Source: Chryseobacterium glaciei | GTDB lineage: Bacteria; Bacteroidota; Bacteroidia; Flavobacteriales; Weeksellaceae | Length of the DNA: 64,000 nucleotides | Assembly (NCBI RefSeq): GCF_001648155.1 | Contig: NZ_CP015199.1 | Location: 248,001 to 312,000 of the forward strand | Reading direction: 5' to 3' | In this document: piece by piece, positions 7,641 to 16,899 of the stretch | Layout of the letters: every line of letters begins with the position of its first letter | Numbering within the stretch: the stretch's first letter is position 1 | Position numbers and translations under genes: made by a program | The notes under the pieces: model-generated | The model's database searches: none | What the model was told of the DNA's origin: nothing | The model's input: only the letters and a program-made list of their open reading frames with translations

Positions 7641-9209
7641 ATGAAAAAAAACTATTCGGGCGCACTTCTGGTATGCGCATTATTTAATTTTTCGGCTCAG
7701 GAAGTAGTCTGGCAGAAAGATATTAAATCCAATACACAGGATTTTCTGAGTGGGGTCACCACAACCATTGATCAGCAGTATTTGATTACAGGAAGCAGTA
7801 TTCAAGCTTCTAAACTCTCTACTGGAAACAGTCAGAACAACGGCTATGACCTCCATTTAGTAAAACTTAACCAACAAGGTGAAGAAGTTTGGAAAAAGTT
7901 CTTTGTTGGAAATAATCATGATTTCTTATCTGCAACTGTCGGAACTCAAGATGGTGGATTTTTACTAGCATCAACCTCATATTCAGGCAAAAGTCTGGAT
8001 AAGAAAGATGATTCTAAAGGAGGAAGTGACATCTGGTTGATTCGTTTAAACGAATTTGGGGACGAACTGTGGCAAAAAACTATTGGATCAAATGCAGATG
8101 AAGAAGCAAGATCGGTTATTCAGACTACTGATCTGGGATTCTTTGTTGCTGGAAACGTTCAGAACTCAGCAAAAGGTTACGGTTCTAAAGATGTTTTGAT
8201 CATAAAACTAGACAAAAACGGAAAAGAACTGTCACAATCTGTATTTGGAGGACGTGGATCAGACGAGGTTGAAAAGATGATTCCAACCCGAGACGGAGGT
8301 GCCTTGTTAGGGATCTATTCCAGAAGTAATGCTGGGGGTTCAAAGAAAACAGAAAACTTCGGAGAAGGAGATTATTGGATTATCAAACTTAACAAGGACG
8401 GAAAGATTGAATGGGAAAAGAACTTCGGAGGAAAAGGTGACGATCATTTAAGAACACTAGCTTTAACATCGGAAGGATTTTTAATTGGTGGAGAATCCAG
8501 ATCTGAGAGATCAGGAAATAAAACCGTTGGAATTGAAGAAGGAACCGATGTCTGGCTGATTTCGTTGAATGAAAAAGGAGATGAAATCTGGCAGAAATCC
8601 TTCAATTTCAAAAACAGAGATGTTTTGATGGGAATGAGTGTGATTAACAGGGAGTCGGAAGATGGAAGCGGGAAGTCTACAAAAGGAGTGCTGATCGGCG
8701 GATATACTCAAGCTGAGGGAAGAATTGAAAGTGATGATGAGAAATTTTGGATGCTTTATTTAGATGAAAACGGTAATGAACAGTGGAGAAAGCATGTAAA
8801 AGGAGAATCCAGTAAGAAAGAGGAAAGATTGTCTGATATAAAATTAAACCTTGATGGTTCAATCATTTTAGCAGGAACAAGTGCAGAGGAACTTGGAAAA
8901 GAAAACTGGAAGATTGTAAAACTTGGAGATAAACAGATCGATCAGCTGATTGTAAAACAAGATATTAAGATTTATCCGAATCCGGTTTCAGATTATGCTT
9001 ATGTAGAAATTGGGTTTGAGGGTTTGAGAGAGGGAGCGTTTGAGGCGGAGATCAACCTTTATGACATGAGTGGGCGTCAATTGCAAAGTTTGAAAACTAA
9101 GAATAAAGTGACGAAGATTAATACTCAGAGTTTGATTCAGGGAGCTTATCTGGTGACTGTAAAAACCAATACGAATAAAACGGCTAACGCTAAATTAATA
9201 AAGAAATAA
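7641..9209 (+). CDS. T9SS-sorted secreted repeat protein heading the Rhs locus
   Basis: The 522-aa protein has a signal peptide (MKKNYSGALLVCALFNFSAQ). Its body is made of repeated blades of the form G-x-D-I/Y-W-L/I-I/V-K/R-L-N-x-x-G-x-x-x-W-x-K-x-x-G, a beta-propeller-like pattern seen in many Bacteroidota surface proteins. A C-terminal T9SS type A sorting domain starts at IYPNPVSDY and ends GAYLVTVKTNTNKTANAKLIKK-like strands. I start at the ATG at 7641; upstream TTG (7614) and ATG (7635) codons would lengthen the n-region. It is followed after 9 bp by the YD-repeat partner and probably forms an operon with it. A dispersed repeat is embedded at 8649-8679. Confidence 0.85.
   Translation: MKKNYSGALLVCALFNFSAQEVVWQKDIKSNTQDFLSGVTTTIDQQYLITGSSIQASKLSTGNSQNNGYDLHLVKLNQQGEEVWKKFFVGNNHDFLSATVGTQDGGFLLASTSYSGKSLDKKDDSKGGSDIWLIRLNEFGDELWQKTIGSNADEEARSVIQTTDLGFFVAGNVQNSAKGYGSKDVLIIKLDKNGKELSQSVFGGRGSDEVEKMIPTRDGGALLGIYSRSNAGGSKKTENFGEGDYWIIKLNKDGKIEWEKNFGGKGDDHLRTLALTSEGFLIGGESRSERSGNKTVGIEEGTDVWLISLNEKGDEIWQKSFNFKNRDVLMGMSVINRESEDGSGKSTKGVLIGGYTQAEGRIESDDEKFWMLYLDENGNEQWRKHVKGESSKKEERLSDIKLNLDGSIILAGTSAEELGKENWKIVKLGDKQIDQLIVKQDIKIYPNPVSDYAYVEIGFEGLREGAFEAEINLYDMSGRQLQSLKTKNKVTKINTQSLIQGAYLVTVKTNTNKTANAKLIKK
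8649..8679 (+). repeat. Dispersed repeat arm embedded in coding sequence
   Basis: The sequence GGGAGTCGGAAGATGGAAGC here matches the intergenic copy at 4457 (GGGAGTCGGAAGATGGAGGT) over its first 17 bases, and the similarity continues with GGGAAGTCTA versus AGGAAGTTTA. In frame it encodes RESEDGSGKST, a hydrophilic loop between two blades of the secreted protein, so the insertion is tolerated. Confidence 0.6.
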
Positions 9210-9218
9210 ACACAACTT

Positions 9219-12017
9219 ATGAAGAAAATATTTTTACTGGTGATATGCATGTTAAGTTATCATGTGTATTACAGTCAGGCACAGAGCCAAAATGCAGGAG
9301 TTACGCAGCCAGTTCCTACAGCTTCTTCGCTGGCAGCATATAACAATAGTCCTGTTTCTATACAGACAGGAATTCCGAATATTTCCTATCCTTTAATGAA
9401 CGTTCCTACCAACAATAAGTTGGTGAATGTCAGCTTAGGTTTGAACTATCATGCAGGTAATACTTCCGGAGACCAATGGGTAGGTAACGTAGGAAAAGGC
9501 TGGTCGTTGTTGGGTCCGGGAGTAATCTCCAGAGAAGTTATGGCTGAGTTTGATGAAAAATATGATGACGCAAGCGCTTTTGGATATAAAAAAAATGTAT
9601 TTAAAGATCTGTATAATTTCAGTACTCCGGAAGAGTCAGGTAAATTTAGAATTATAAGAGATACATTGAATAATACATTCCAGGTTGTAAAGTTGACCAA
9701 TTATTCATCAAAAGTTGAGTATTTCAGAAACAGTAATACAGCAACATTAATCACGGATTCTTTTATGGTAACCAGTAATACAGGAATCAAGTACAAATTT
9801 CAAAAATACGATACTTCAAGAATGCTTGTTACAGGCGGCTTTAACCCTGCTCATGGATATTTAATGGGTAGAAAGCTCTACAGAAGCGCATTTTATCTTA
9901 CCTCCATACTGGATGAAAATGATCAGGAACTGGTAAAATATAATTATCTGAAAGAAACAAAATATGTTTTGGGGCATGAAGCTGATCAACGGATAGAATC
10001 TGAAAATCACAGACTTTCGAGTATTGAAATAAAAGACCACGGTATTATAGAAATTAATTATTCTAAAAATGAAACATTAGATAAGAAAAATGATATATTC
10101 GGTATCGACAATATTATTTTAAAAACTCCAAATAATCTTTTTGTAAAGAAATACAAACTTGAATATTCAGCTCCGCTTATGCTTAGAATGTTGAATTCTT
10201 TCAGTCAGGTTGATGCCAACGAAAATACTATTGAAAAATATCAGTTCAGTTATAAAGATGTAGCCAGTCCTTATCTGGAAAACGGCAGTGGTTTTGTGAC
10301 CAATGTTTTAGATAAAGTTTTGCTTCCATCCGGAGGATCTATTGAATATAATTTTGATATGGTACCGTATTATTACTATGATGTTATCAAAACAATTCCT
10401 GCCCCTCTAATGCCATATGGAGCAACATCTTTTGAGAAAGCAAATAATGCCGGTAAAAAGTATTTTTTCACAATAACAACAGAAAAAGAAATCATAATAG
10501 ACGCTACAGATACCGCTGCATTATCTGGTTATACCTGGGGGATTAATTTTTACAAAAAAGTTGGTACTACTTTTCAACTATTACCAGCATTTTCTATGGG
10601 TGTAGTAGCAGGAATTACTCCCAATCCTGATGATAATCTGGTACAGACCAGAATATTTTCAACAGGAGAATATTATGCAGAATTATCTTGTGAATGGAAC
10701 GTCAGCTTAATGGCTCCGATAGTTATTAATGCCTATCATAAAGTTGGAGAACCTACAGAAGAGCATATTAAGACAGCTTCAACCACAGGAGTTCCCCGTA
10801 TTAAGAATATTAAGTATTTTGATTTGCCTGCTTCTAATATCAATTCATCCTCTACCCCTTCAAAAATTGAAGAATATGAGTATAATTTCTTTGATATTCC
10901 TATAGAATCCAGCGGATATTACGTAGATGGAGGTGCATTGAATGACGGAATGACCGCAGCAGCCCCGAGTATGATCTACAAAAATGTAAGGGTTTCTCAG
11001 GGTAATAATACAGGGTATACCAAATATTATTTTAAAACGCCAGGAGATTATCCTCCCATTATTGTTCAAAACGAACAATTCTGGCCTAATTATAATATTA
11101 CAAGAGGAGGTTTACTGGAAAAAACTGAGGTTTATAATGCATTAAATCAAAAACAATCTGAGAGCGTTTTCGATTATACGATTCAGGATTTTGACGGTCC
11201 GGAATATTCTCTGCCAGGAGGATCTTTCAGAGTAAAAACAGTCTGGGCTAAAGAAGAAAAAGTAACCTCTAGGAATTATCTTGATTCGGGAGTTGCAGAA
11301 ACCAAAAAAGAGGTGGTTAAAAATTCTAATAACTATGGTACCCATTTAGAAAGAATAACATCCTTTGACGGAACTATTCAGGAAACAACGTATCAATACG
11401 CTTTGGATAAAAATAATCAGAAACTTATTACTGCCAATATTATAGGCATCCCTTTGGAAACAACATCAATAGTTAAGAAAAATATTTCTGATGCAGGAAA
11501 ATTAGTTTCCAGAGCAGAAACAAAGTATGAAAACACTGCCAATAAATTTCCCAGTTCTGCTATCTCTTATGATACACAAAACACAATTTCTGAAGAAGTT
11601 ACCTTCAACAGATATGACAGTAAAGGAAATTTAGAACAATATACCACAAAAGAAGGTATTCCTGTTTCCGTAGTCTGGGGATATAATAAAACACAGCCTA
11701 TCGTAAAAATAGAGGGCGCGACTTATGATCAAATATCCTCTTATCTCTCAGATATTGTTTCTAAATCTGATGCAGACGTTGATGCAGGTTCAGAACAAGC
11801 TCTGCAGAATGCTTTGGATCTTTTCAGAAATAATACCAATCTTGGGAATTATCAGATTACCACCTATGTGTATGATCCTCTGATCGGAATGAAAAGCATG
11901 ACACCTCCTTCGGGAATCCGTGAGCTGTATAAGTATGATAATGCCAACAGGCTGGATCAGATTGTTGACGAGAACGGAAAAGTCTTAAAAAAATACAAAT
12001 ACAACTACAAACATTAA
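9219..12017 (+). CDS. YD-repeat partner protein of the Rhs locus
   Basis: The 932-aa protein has a signal peptide (MKKIFLLVICMLSYHVYYSQA). The N-terminal half opens with GIPNISYPL and VGKGWSLLGPGVISRE, typical of the SpvB/TcaC-like start of Bacteroidota YD-repeat proteins. The C-terminal third carries YD-type repeats (YDSKGNLEQYTTKEG, YKYDNANRLDQIVDENGKVLKKY). It ends with KYKYNYKH and has no toxin tip. Rhs proteins form a beta-cocoon around a toxin; this upstream protein probably completes the shell or helps secretion of the 1219-aa Rhs protein encoded 78 bp downstream. That role is inferred from context. Confidence 0.82.
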   Translation: MKKIFLLVICMLSYHVYYSQAQSQNAGVTQPVPTASSLAAYNNSPVSIQTGIPNISYPLMNVPTNNKLVNVSLGLNYHAGNTSGDQWVGNVGKGWSLLGPGVISREVMAEFDEKYDDASAFGYKKNVFKDLYNFSTPEESGKFRIIRDTLNNTFQVVKLTNYSSKVEYFRNSNTATLITDSFMVTSNTGIKYKFQKYDTSRMLVTGGFNPAHGYLMGRKLYRSAFYLTSILDENDQELVKYNYLKETKYVLGHEADQRIESENHRLSSIEIKDHGIIEINYSKNETLDKKNDIFGIDNIILKTPNNLFVKKYKLEYSAPLMLRMLNSFSQVDANENTIEKYQFSYKDVASPYLENGSGFVTNVLDKVLLPSGGSIEYNFDMVPYYYYDVIKTIPAPLMPYGATSFEKANNAGKKYFFTITTEKEIIIDATDTAALSGYTWGINFYKKVGTTFQLLPAFSMGVVAGITPNPDDNLVQTRIFSTGEYYAELSCEWNVSLMAPIVINAYHKVGEPTEEHIKTASTTGVPRIKNIKYFDLPASNINSSSTPSKIEEYEYNFFDIPIESSGYYVDGGALNDGMTAAAPSMIYKNVRVSQGNNTGYTKYYFKTPGDYPPIIVQNEQFWPNYNITRGGLLEKTEVYNALNQKQSESVFDYTIQDFDGPEYSLPGGSFRVKTVWAKEEKVTSRNYLDSGVAETKKEVVKNSNNYGTHLERITSFDGTIQETTYQYALDKNNQKLITANIIGIPLETTSIVKKNISDAGKLVSRAETKYENTANKFPSSAISYDTQNTISEEVTFNRYDSKGNLEQYTTKEGIPVSVVWGYNKTQPIVKIEGATYDQISSYLSDIVSKSDADVDAGSEQALQNALDLFRNNTNLGNYQITTYVYDPLIGMKSMTPPSGIRELYKYDNANRLDQIVDENGKVLKKYKYNYKH

Positions 12018-12095
12018 TTCATGAGTAATAAGTAATGGGCAATGAGTAATTATTTTATGCTTCGCCTATTCTTTACAATTTAACGATCATCAATT

Positions 12096-15000
12096 ATGAA
12101 AAAAATATTTTTATTCAACATAGTATTGTTTGTAGCAGGATTATCTTATGCACAGACAAGCACCGAAAACTATATACAGACAACGAACTGCCTTGATGCA
12201 GACTGTATCAAAAAAGCAGAAACCGTACAATATTTTGATTATCTGGGAAGACCTAAACAGATCGTCAGCGTAAAATCTTCGCCTACAGGAAAAGATATTG
12301 TATCTCATGTAGAATATGATGTGCTGGGAAGACAGACCAAAAGTTATCTTCCTGTTCCGCAAGCAGGAACTCAGAATGGAGAAATCTACACCTCTCCACT
12401 CTCTAACGCTCCCACTCATTATGGTGGAGAAAAGATCTACACAGAAAAGATACTTGAAAACTCTCCGCTGGAAAGGATTTTGCAGCAAAAACAGGTCGGA
12501 AATGCATGGGCAGATAAACCCGTAAATTTTGGATATGACCTTAACACCGCAGCCGATCATGTAAAAAAATATGATCCCACAACCAACTGGAATTCTACAG
12601 AGAAAATATATACTCAGGAACTTCCCCCTGCTTCGGAATATCCGGCAGGACAATTGGTGAAAAATACCGTTACCGATGAAGATGGAAATTCAACCATAGA
12701 ATTTAAAGAAGGTTCGGGACAAACTGTATTAATACGAAAAGCTGTAAGCACTTCTCAAAATGCAGATACTTATTATGTGTATAATGAGTATAAGCAGCTG
12801 GCTTTCGTAATTCCGCCATTGGCTTCTGCTTTAGCGTCTGTTTCGGCTACAGCTATGGATAATCTTTGTTACCAATACAGATATGACAGTAAAAGCAGGC
12901 TCGTAGAAAAGAAACTGCCCGGAAAAGGATGGGAATATCTAGTGTATGATAAACAAAACAGATTGGTGCTGTCTCAGGATGCCAATTTAAGATCTGTCAT
13001 CAACAATTTTGCCCAAAAAGGTTGGACGTTCATCAAATACGATTCTTTCGGGAGAGTAGTTTACACAGGATTCTTTGCCAATACTGCAACAAGAATAGCA
13101 ATGCAGACCGCTATTAATAATATGGTATCCAATGCAGGAAACAACGAGCAGAGAGATAATAACACACCTATTATACAGGATAGTGAAAATATTTATTATA
13201 CCAAAAATGCATTTCCTACAGGAAGCATGACTATTTTATCTGTTAATTATTATGATACCTATCCATCACTTCCTTCGGAGGTGAGCATTCCGTCTGCCGT
13301 TATCGGCCAGCAGGTATTGAAACAGCCTGGACAAAGCACAACGGGTAAAAATACCAGAACATTACCATTGGCTTCGTATGTGAGAAATGTGGAAGACAAA
13401 GCATGGACAAAAAGCTACACTTATTACGATGAAAAAGGAAGAGCTATCGGCTCTTATGCTCTTAATCATTTAGGAGGGTATACCAAAACAGAATCTGAGC
13501 TTGATTTTGCAGGACTTGCAAAGCAAACTAAAGTATATCACAAAAGATTAAATACCGATACTGAAAAAGTAATTATCCAAACCTATACTTATGACAGCCA
13601 AAACAGATTATTGGTTCAGAAACATAAGGTTGACAATAATACGGAAGAGATTTTAGCTCAAAATGAGTATAATGAACTTTCGCAGTTAAAAAATAAGAAA
13701 GTCGGCGGTACAAATACCGCAACTCCACTTCAAAGTATTGATTATGTCTATAATATCCGAGGATGGCTCACCAAGATCAATGATCCTGCTGATCTCAATG
13801 GGAAACTGTTCGGGTATGAAATGAGATATAATAATCCTGTGAATCCTAATATTGCATCGGGAAAATTCAACGGAAATATTACAGAAGTTGATTGGAAAAA
13901 CGCTTCCGAAGATGTATTAAAAAGATACGATTATTCTTATGATAATCTCAACAGATTGCAGGATGCTGTTTATTCTGAGCCCAACTCTACGACTCCGTTT
14001 AATAATAATTTTAACGAAAGCCTAACGTATGATCTGAACGGAAATATTTCTACTTTAAAAAGAAATGCCTTCCCAATTTCAGGAAACACGTCAACATTGG
14101 TAGATGATCTTATTTACGAATACACAGGAAACCGCTTAACAAAAGTGCGTGAAACCGCTTTGAATAACACAGGCTACGAAGGAGGAAACAACGTAATAGC
14201 TTATGACCTGAACGGAAACATGACGGATATGAAGGATAAAGGTATTCAGGCTATAAATTATAATTATTTAGACCTACCTAATAGTCTTTCCATCACCCAG
14301 ACAAATCCACTGGGTAAGGTCTCCAATACAAATATCAATTATCTGTACCGTGCTGACGGAACAAAGCTTCGTAAAACCTACAATAATACAGGTGATATGG
14401 GAGCGTCAATCAGCCGTATGACAGATTATCTGGATGGATTTCAATATTCCTATGAGGATAATGGTAACGGCATGGGCTGCATAACATGCAGAACAGAAGT
14501 TGCCTACGAAGCACAGGCCTATAAAAAAGGAATAATCGGAGGCCCACTTCCTACAATGCCGGAATGGAAACTTAGTTTTGTTCCTACTTCAGAAGGGTTT
14601 TACAGTTTCGCCGAAAACCGTTATATTTACCAATACAAAGATCATTTAGGAAACACAAGAGTAAGTTTTGCTAAAAACAGCGCAGGCGTTCTTCAGACTA
14701 CAGATACCAATAACTTCTATCCGTTTGGATTAAGTCATATTGGAGGTTCAGCAGCTTCTAATTTTGGAAACTATTATTCTTACAAGTATAACGGTAAAGA
14801 GCTTCAAGAGACAGGGTTCTATGACTATGGCGCAAGATTTTATATGCCGGATATCGGACGTTGGGGCGTAATGGACGCAATGTCTGAAAAATACAGAAGA
14901 CACAGTCCTTATAATTATGCAGTAAATAACCCGATCATGTTTATTGATCCCGATGGTAATGATGTTTTGTATGGCTTAGATGCACAAAATGCAGTAAGAG

Positions 15001-15755
15001 CGATGCAAGCAAATATGTCTACGAGTTCTGAAGCTTCGGGAAATAGTAATTATTTTACTGGGTTTAACTTTAATCGATTTGGTGACGGAAATCCACCTAA
15101 CTTTTTGGAGCGTGTAGGAAATTTCATTAGCAGCCTTTTTGGTACTAAGAAAAAAGGAGGAGAAATAACTGAATTTGGGCCTTTCGAAAAAGTTCCTTTT
15201 GATTATTCCCCTGATGGGAGCAGGTTATTCGGATTAATACAAAATGCTTATTATAACCCGATGGCTGAGTATAGAGAAAAACGAGATAATCCATTCTATA
15301 ATGCAGGTGAATCAAGCTTAGACAGATCTTTTAGATTAATGAACAGCTCCCACATAGAAATAATGCAAGACTTTGGTGGCGGCGGTTACAATATGTTTGG
15401 TGGATATGGTAGAGGTATAGCTGTAGCTGAAGAGATGTCCATAACTTCAAAAATTGCTGCAGAAGCTGAGGCAAATGGTATTTTGAGCTCTCAAAAAGGA
15501 ATTAATCCAGCTAAAGTTGCGGAATATTTTGAACAAATGTCAAACGGTACATATAAACCTACTGGAGGAGCAGGATATATCTATGAAGGAAAATATATTT
15601 TGACAGATGGAAACCATAGAATGAATGCAGCTATCCAACATGGGGTAGAAACTGGTAACTTTAAATATGTTGAGCAACTTATTAACAAAGGAAACTTTAT
15701 AAGAAGAAATCCTTTTTTAGATAATTATAAAGTTTATAAACTACCTGTAAAATAA
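12096..15755 (+). CDS. Rhs core protein with C-terminal ParB-like toxin tip
   Basis: The 1219-aa protein has a signal peptide (MKKIFLFNIVLFVAGLSYAQ), then a conserved N-terminal region with FDYLGRPKQIV and many YD repeats (YDSKSRLVEKKLPGKGWEYL). The Rhs-associated core starts near residue 845 (YKDHLGNTRVSF). It continues through YKYNGKEL (about 896), [19 protein letters not shown] (about 905-925) and [11 protein letters not shown] (about 943-953). The variable tip occupies about 955-1219. It contains TDGNHRMNAAIQHG near residue 1170, the D-G-N-H-R motif of ParB/sulfiredoxin-fold domains, suggesting a nuclease or NTP-dependent toxin. The next gene, 4 bp away, is the likely immunity. The core at 14780-14783 (TTAC) is the point where two downstream cassettes join recombinase elements. 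Confidence 0.88.
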   Translation: MKKIFLFNIVLFVAGLSYAQTSTENYIQTTNCLDADCIKKAETVQYFDYLGRPKQIVSVKSSPTGKDIVSHVEYDVLGRQTKSYLPVPQAGTQNGEIYTSPLSNAPTHYGGEKIYTEKILENSPLERILQQKQVGNAWADKPVNFGYDLNTAADHVKKYDPTTNWNSTEKIYTQELPPASEYPAGQLVKNTVTDEDGNSTIEFKEGSGQTVLIRKAVSTSQNADTYYVYNEYKQLAFVIPPLASALASVSATAMDNLCYQYRYDSKSRLVEKKLPGKGWEYLVYDKQNRLVLSQDANLRSVINNFAQKGWTFIKYDSFGRVVYTGFFANTATRIAMQTAINNMVSNAGNNEQRDNNTPIIQDSENIYYTKNAFPTGSMTILSVNYYDTYPSLPSEVSIPSAVIGQQVLKQPGQSTTGKNTRTLPLASYVRNVEDKAWTKSYTYYDEKGRAIGSYALNHLGGYTKTESELDFAGLAKQTKVYHKRLNTDTEKVIIQTYTYDSQNRLLVQKHKVDNNTEEILAQNEYNELSQLKNKKVGGTNTATPLQSIDYVYNIRGWLTKINDPADLNGKLFGYEMRYNNPVNPNIASGKFNGNITEVDWKNASEDVLKRYDYSYDNLNRLQDAVYSEPNSTTPFNNNFNESLTYDLNGNISTLKRNAFPISGNTSTLVDDLIYEYTGNRLTKVRETALNNTGYEGGNNVIAYDLNGNMTDMKDKGIQAINYNYLDLPNSLSITQTNPLGKVSNTNINYLYRADGTKLRKTYNNTGDMGASISRMTDYLDGFQYSYEDNGNGMGCITCRTEVAYEAQAYKKGIIGGPLPTMPEWKLSFVPTSEGFYSFAENRYIYQYKDHLGNTRVSFAKNSAGVLQTTDTNNFYPFGLSHIGGSAASNFGNYYSYKYNGKELQETGFYDYGARFYMPDIGRWGVMDAMSEKYRRHSPYNYAVNNPIMFIDPDGNDVLYGLDAQNAVRAMQANMSTSSEASGNSNYFTGFNFNRFGDGNPPNFLERVGNFISSLFGTKKKGGEITEFGPFEKVPFDYSPDGSRLFGLIQNAYYNPMAEYREKRDNPFYNAGESSLDRSFRLMNSSHIEIMQDFGGGGYNMFGGYGRGIAVAEEMSITSKIAAEAEANGILSSQKGINPAKVAEYFEQMSNGTYKPTGGAGYIYEGKYILTDGNHRMNAAIQHGVETGNFKYVEQLINKGNFIRRNPFLDNYKVYKLPVK

Positions 15756-15759
15756 AACT

Positions 15760-16296
15760 ATGTATAAACAAATAACGATTTTCGATAAAAAAGTAGATTT
15801 AGAAGTTGGAAGTGTATATATTATTTTTAATAATTATTTATCACAAAATCAAAAATTAGATGATTCAAGGAAAATCTTTTATATTAATTTACCTTTCCAA
15901 AATTCTATTAAAATCTCAAAATATATAGATCATAAGGATTTATCTATTGATACTTACGACAAATTAATTAAAAAATATAATTTAGAATTTATTAAACCTC
16001 AAGAAATTATTGATGTATTTAACCAGCTAATCTATACAATTATTAATGAGATTGAAAATCATGATATTTTTGTTATTGGAACTATGGGAGTTTCTTTTGA
16101 GAGCGTAAAATTAATTCTTCAAGAATTAATAAATATTGCTGAAGTACAAAAAAAAATCTTTATCCTTGTACAGGACACATCAAAAAACATCAATATTTTA
16201 GAAAAAGTCAATAGATTAAAATTGAAGGATTTTGAAAATTGGTATATAAATAATTTAGGAGACAATAATAATGTATTTATATTTAAGCAAAGCTAG
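15760..16296 (+). CDS. Probable cytoplasmic immunity protein for the Rhs ParB-like tip
   Basis: This 178-aa, very AT-rich gene starts 4 bp after the Rhs stop codon. The product has no signal peptide or membrane segment and is rich in Lys, Ile and Asn. I do not recognise the fold. Position directly behind a polymorphic toxin tip is the usual place for the cognate immunity gene. The cytoplasmic location fits a toxin acting on nucleic acid, in contrast to the lipoprotein immunities of the other two tips. Function is inferred from position only. Confidence 0.6.
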   Translation: MYKQITIFDKKVDLEVGSVYIIFNNYLSQNQKLDDSRKIFYINLPFQNSIKISKYIDHKDLSIDTYDKLIKKYNLEFIKPQEIIDVFNQLIYTIINEIENHDIFVIGTMGVSFESVKLILQELINIAEVQKKIFILVQDTSKNINILEKVNRLKLKDFENWYINNLGDNNNVFIFKQS

Positions 16297-16353
16297 CACG
16301 GTAATGGGTAATGCACCCGCTGCGCAAAGTCTGTGACTTTGAGCTGTAGATAA

Positions 16354-16387
16354 AAATAAACCACCGCAATTGCGGTGGGTTATTTTT
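16354..16387. terminator. Bidirectional terminator at the left end of element copy 1
   Basis: Perfect palindrome CCACCGCAATTGCGGTGG (16361-16378) flanked by A-rich sequence on the left and T-rich on the right. It can end transcription from the immunity gene (+) and from xre (-). The same palindrome occurs at 23246-23263. Confidence 0.85.
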
Positions 16388-16407
16388 TATATAATACTTC
16401 AATATTT

Positions 16408-16740
16408 TTACGAATACGCTTTTCTAGTTTTACAATCACGGATGTAGGTATCTATCAGATCGTAAAGTGTTTGCTTTTTACTCTCTTCCAGTTGTTCCAA
16501 ATCCTTAATTCTTTCTACCGTTCTTTTATCAAAAGAAACCTGATTGGTCTCACCCACCAAATAATCTAAACTTACGCCAAGAGCATCCGCAATTTTTTTT
16601 GCAGCATCAACAGAAGGAATCGCTTCCCCTCTTTCGTACTTGCCGATCATTACACGAGACACTTCGCTTTTATCTGCCAAATCGCTTTGGGAGAAGCCGT
16701 TCTTGTCTCTTAATGTAGTTATAACACTTCCTATATTCAT
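16408..16740 (-). CDS. XRE-family transcriptional regulator (element repressor), copy 1
   Basis: The 110-aa protein is an N-terminal lambda-repressor-like HTH (about 5-62): LRDKNGFSQSDLADKSEVSR as the helix-turn-helix, then MIGKYERGEAIPSVDAAKKI and ADALGVSLDYLVGE. A short helical C-terminus follows. It is transcribed away from the primase gene, and a palindrome overlapping the primase promoter (16845-16860) is a natural operator. I infer that it keeps the recombination genes silent, as phage and ICE repressors do. An identical copy lies at 23293-23625. Confidence 0.88.
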   Translation of the reverse strand: MNIGSVITTLRDKNGFSQSDLADKSEVSRVMIGKYERGEAIPSVDAAKKIADALGVSLDYLVGETNQVSFDKRTVERIKDLEQLEESKKQTLYDLIDTYIRDCKTRKAYS

Positions 16741-16823
16741 CTCTAAAAAGATATAAAAGTTCTTAATAATTAAATATTATATCAAAAATATGAAATTAAA
16801 GGATATAAAAAAATCTAATAAGA

Positions 16824-16860
16824 TTTGTTCAATTGAAAACAAAAAGATACTTTTGTATCT
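16824..16860 (+). promoter_or_regulatory. Primase promoter with overlapping palindromic operator, copy 1
   Basis: TTTG at 16824-16827 is followed after 20 bases by TACTTTTG (16848-16855), matching the Bacteroidota -33/-7 pattern TTTG...TAnnTTTG. The -7 box lies inside the palindrome AGATACTTTTGTATCT (16845-16860; 6-bp arms, 4-bp spacer). Repressor binding there would block the promoter. Half-site-like GATATAAAA sequences occur nearer xre (16750 and 16802). Confidence 0.6.
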
Positions 16861-16899
16861 GATAGTAACATCGAAAAAAAAATAAAATATTTTTCTTTT

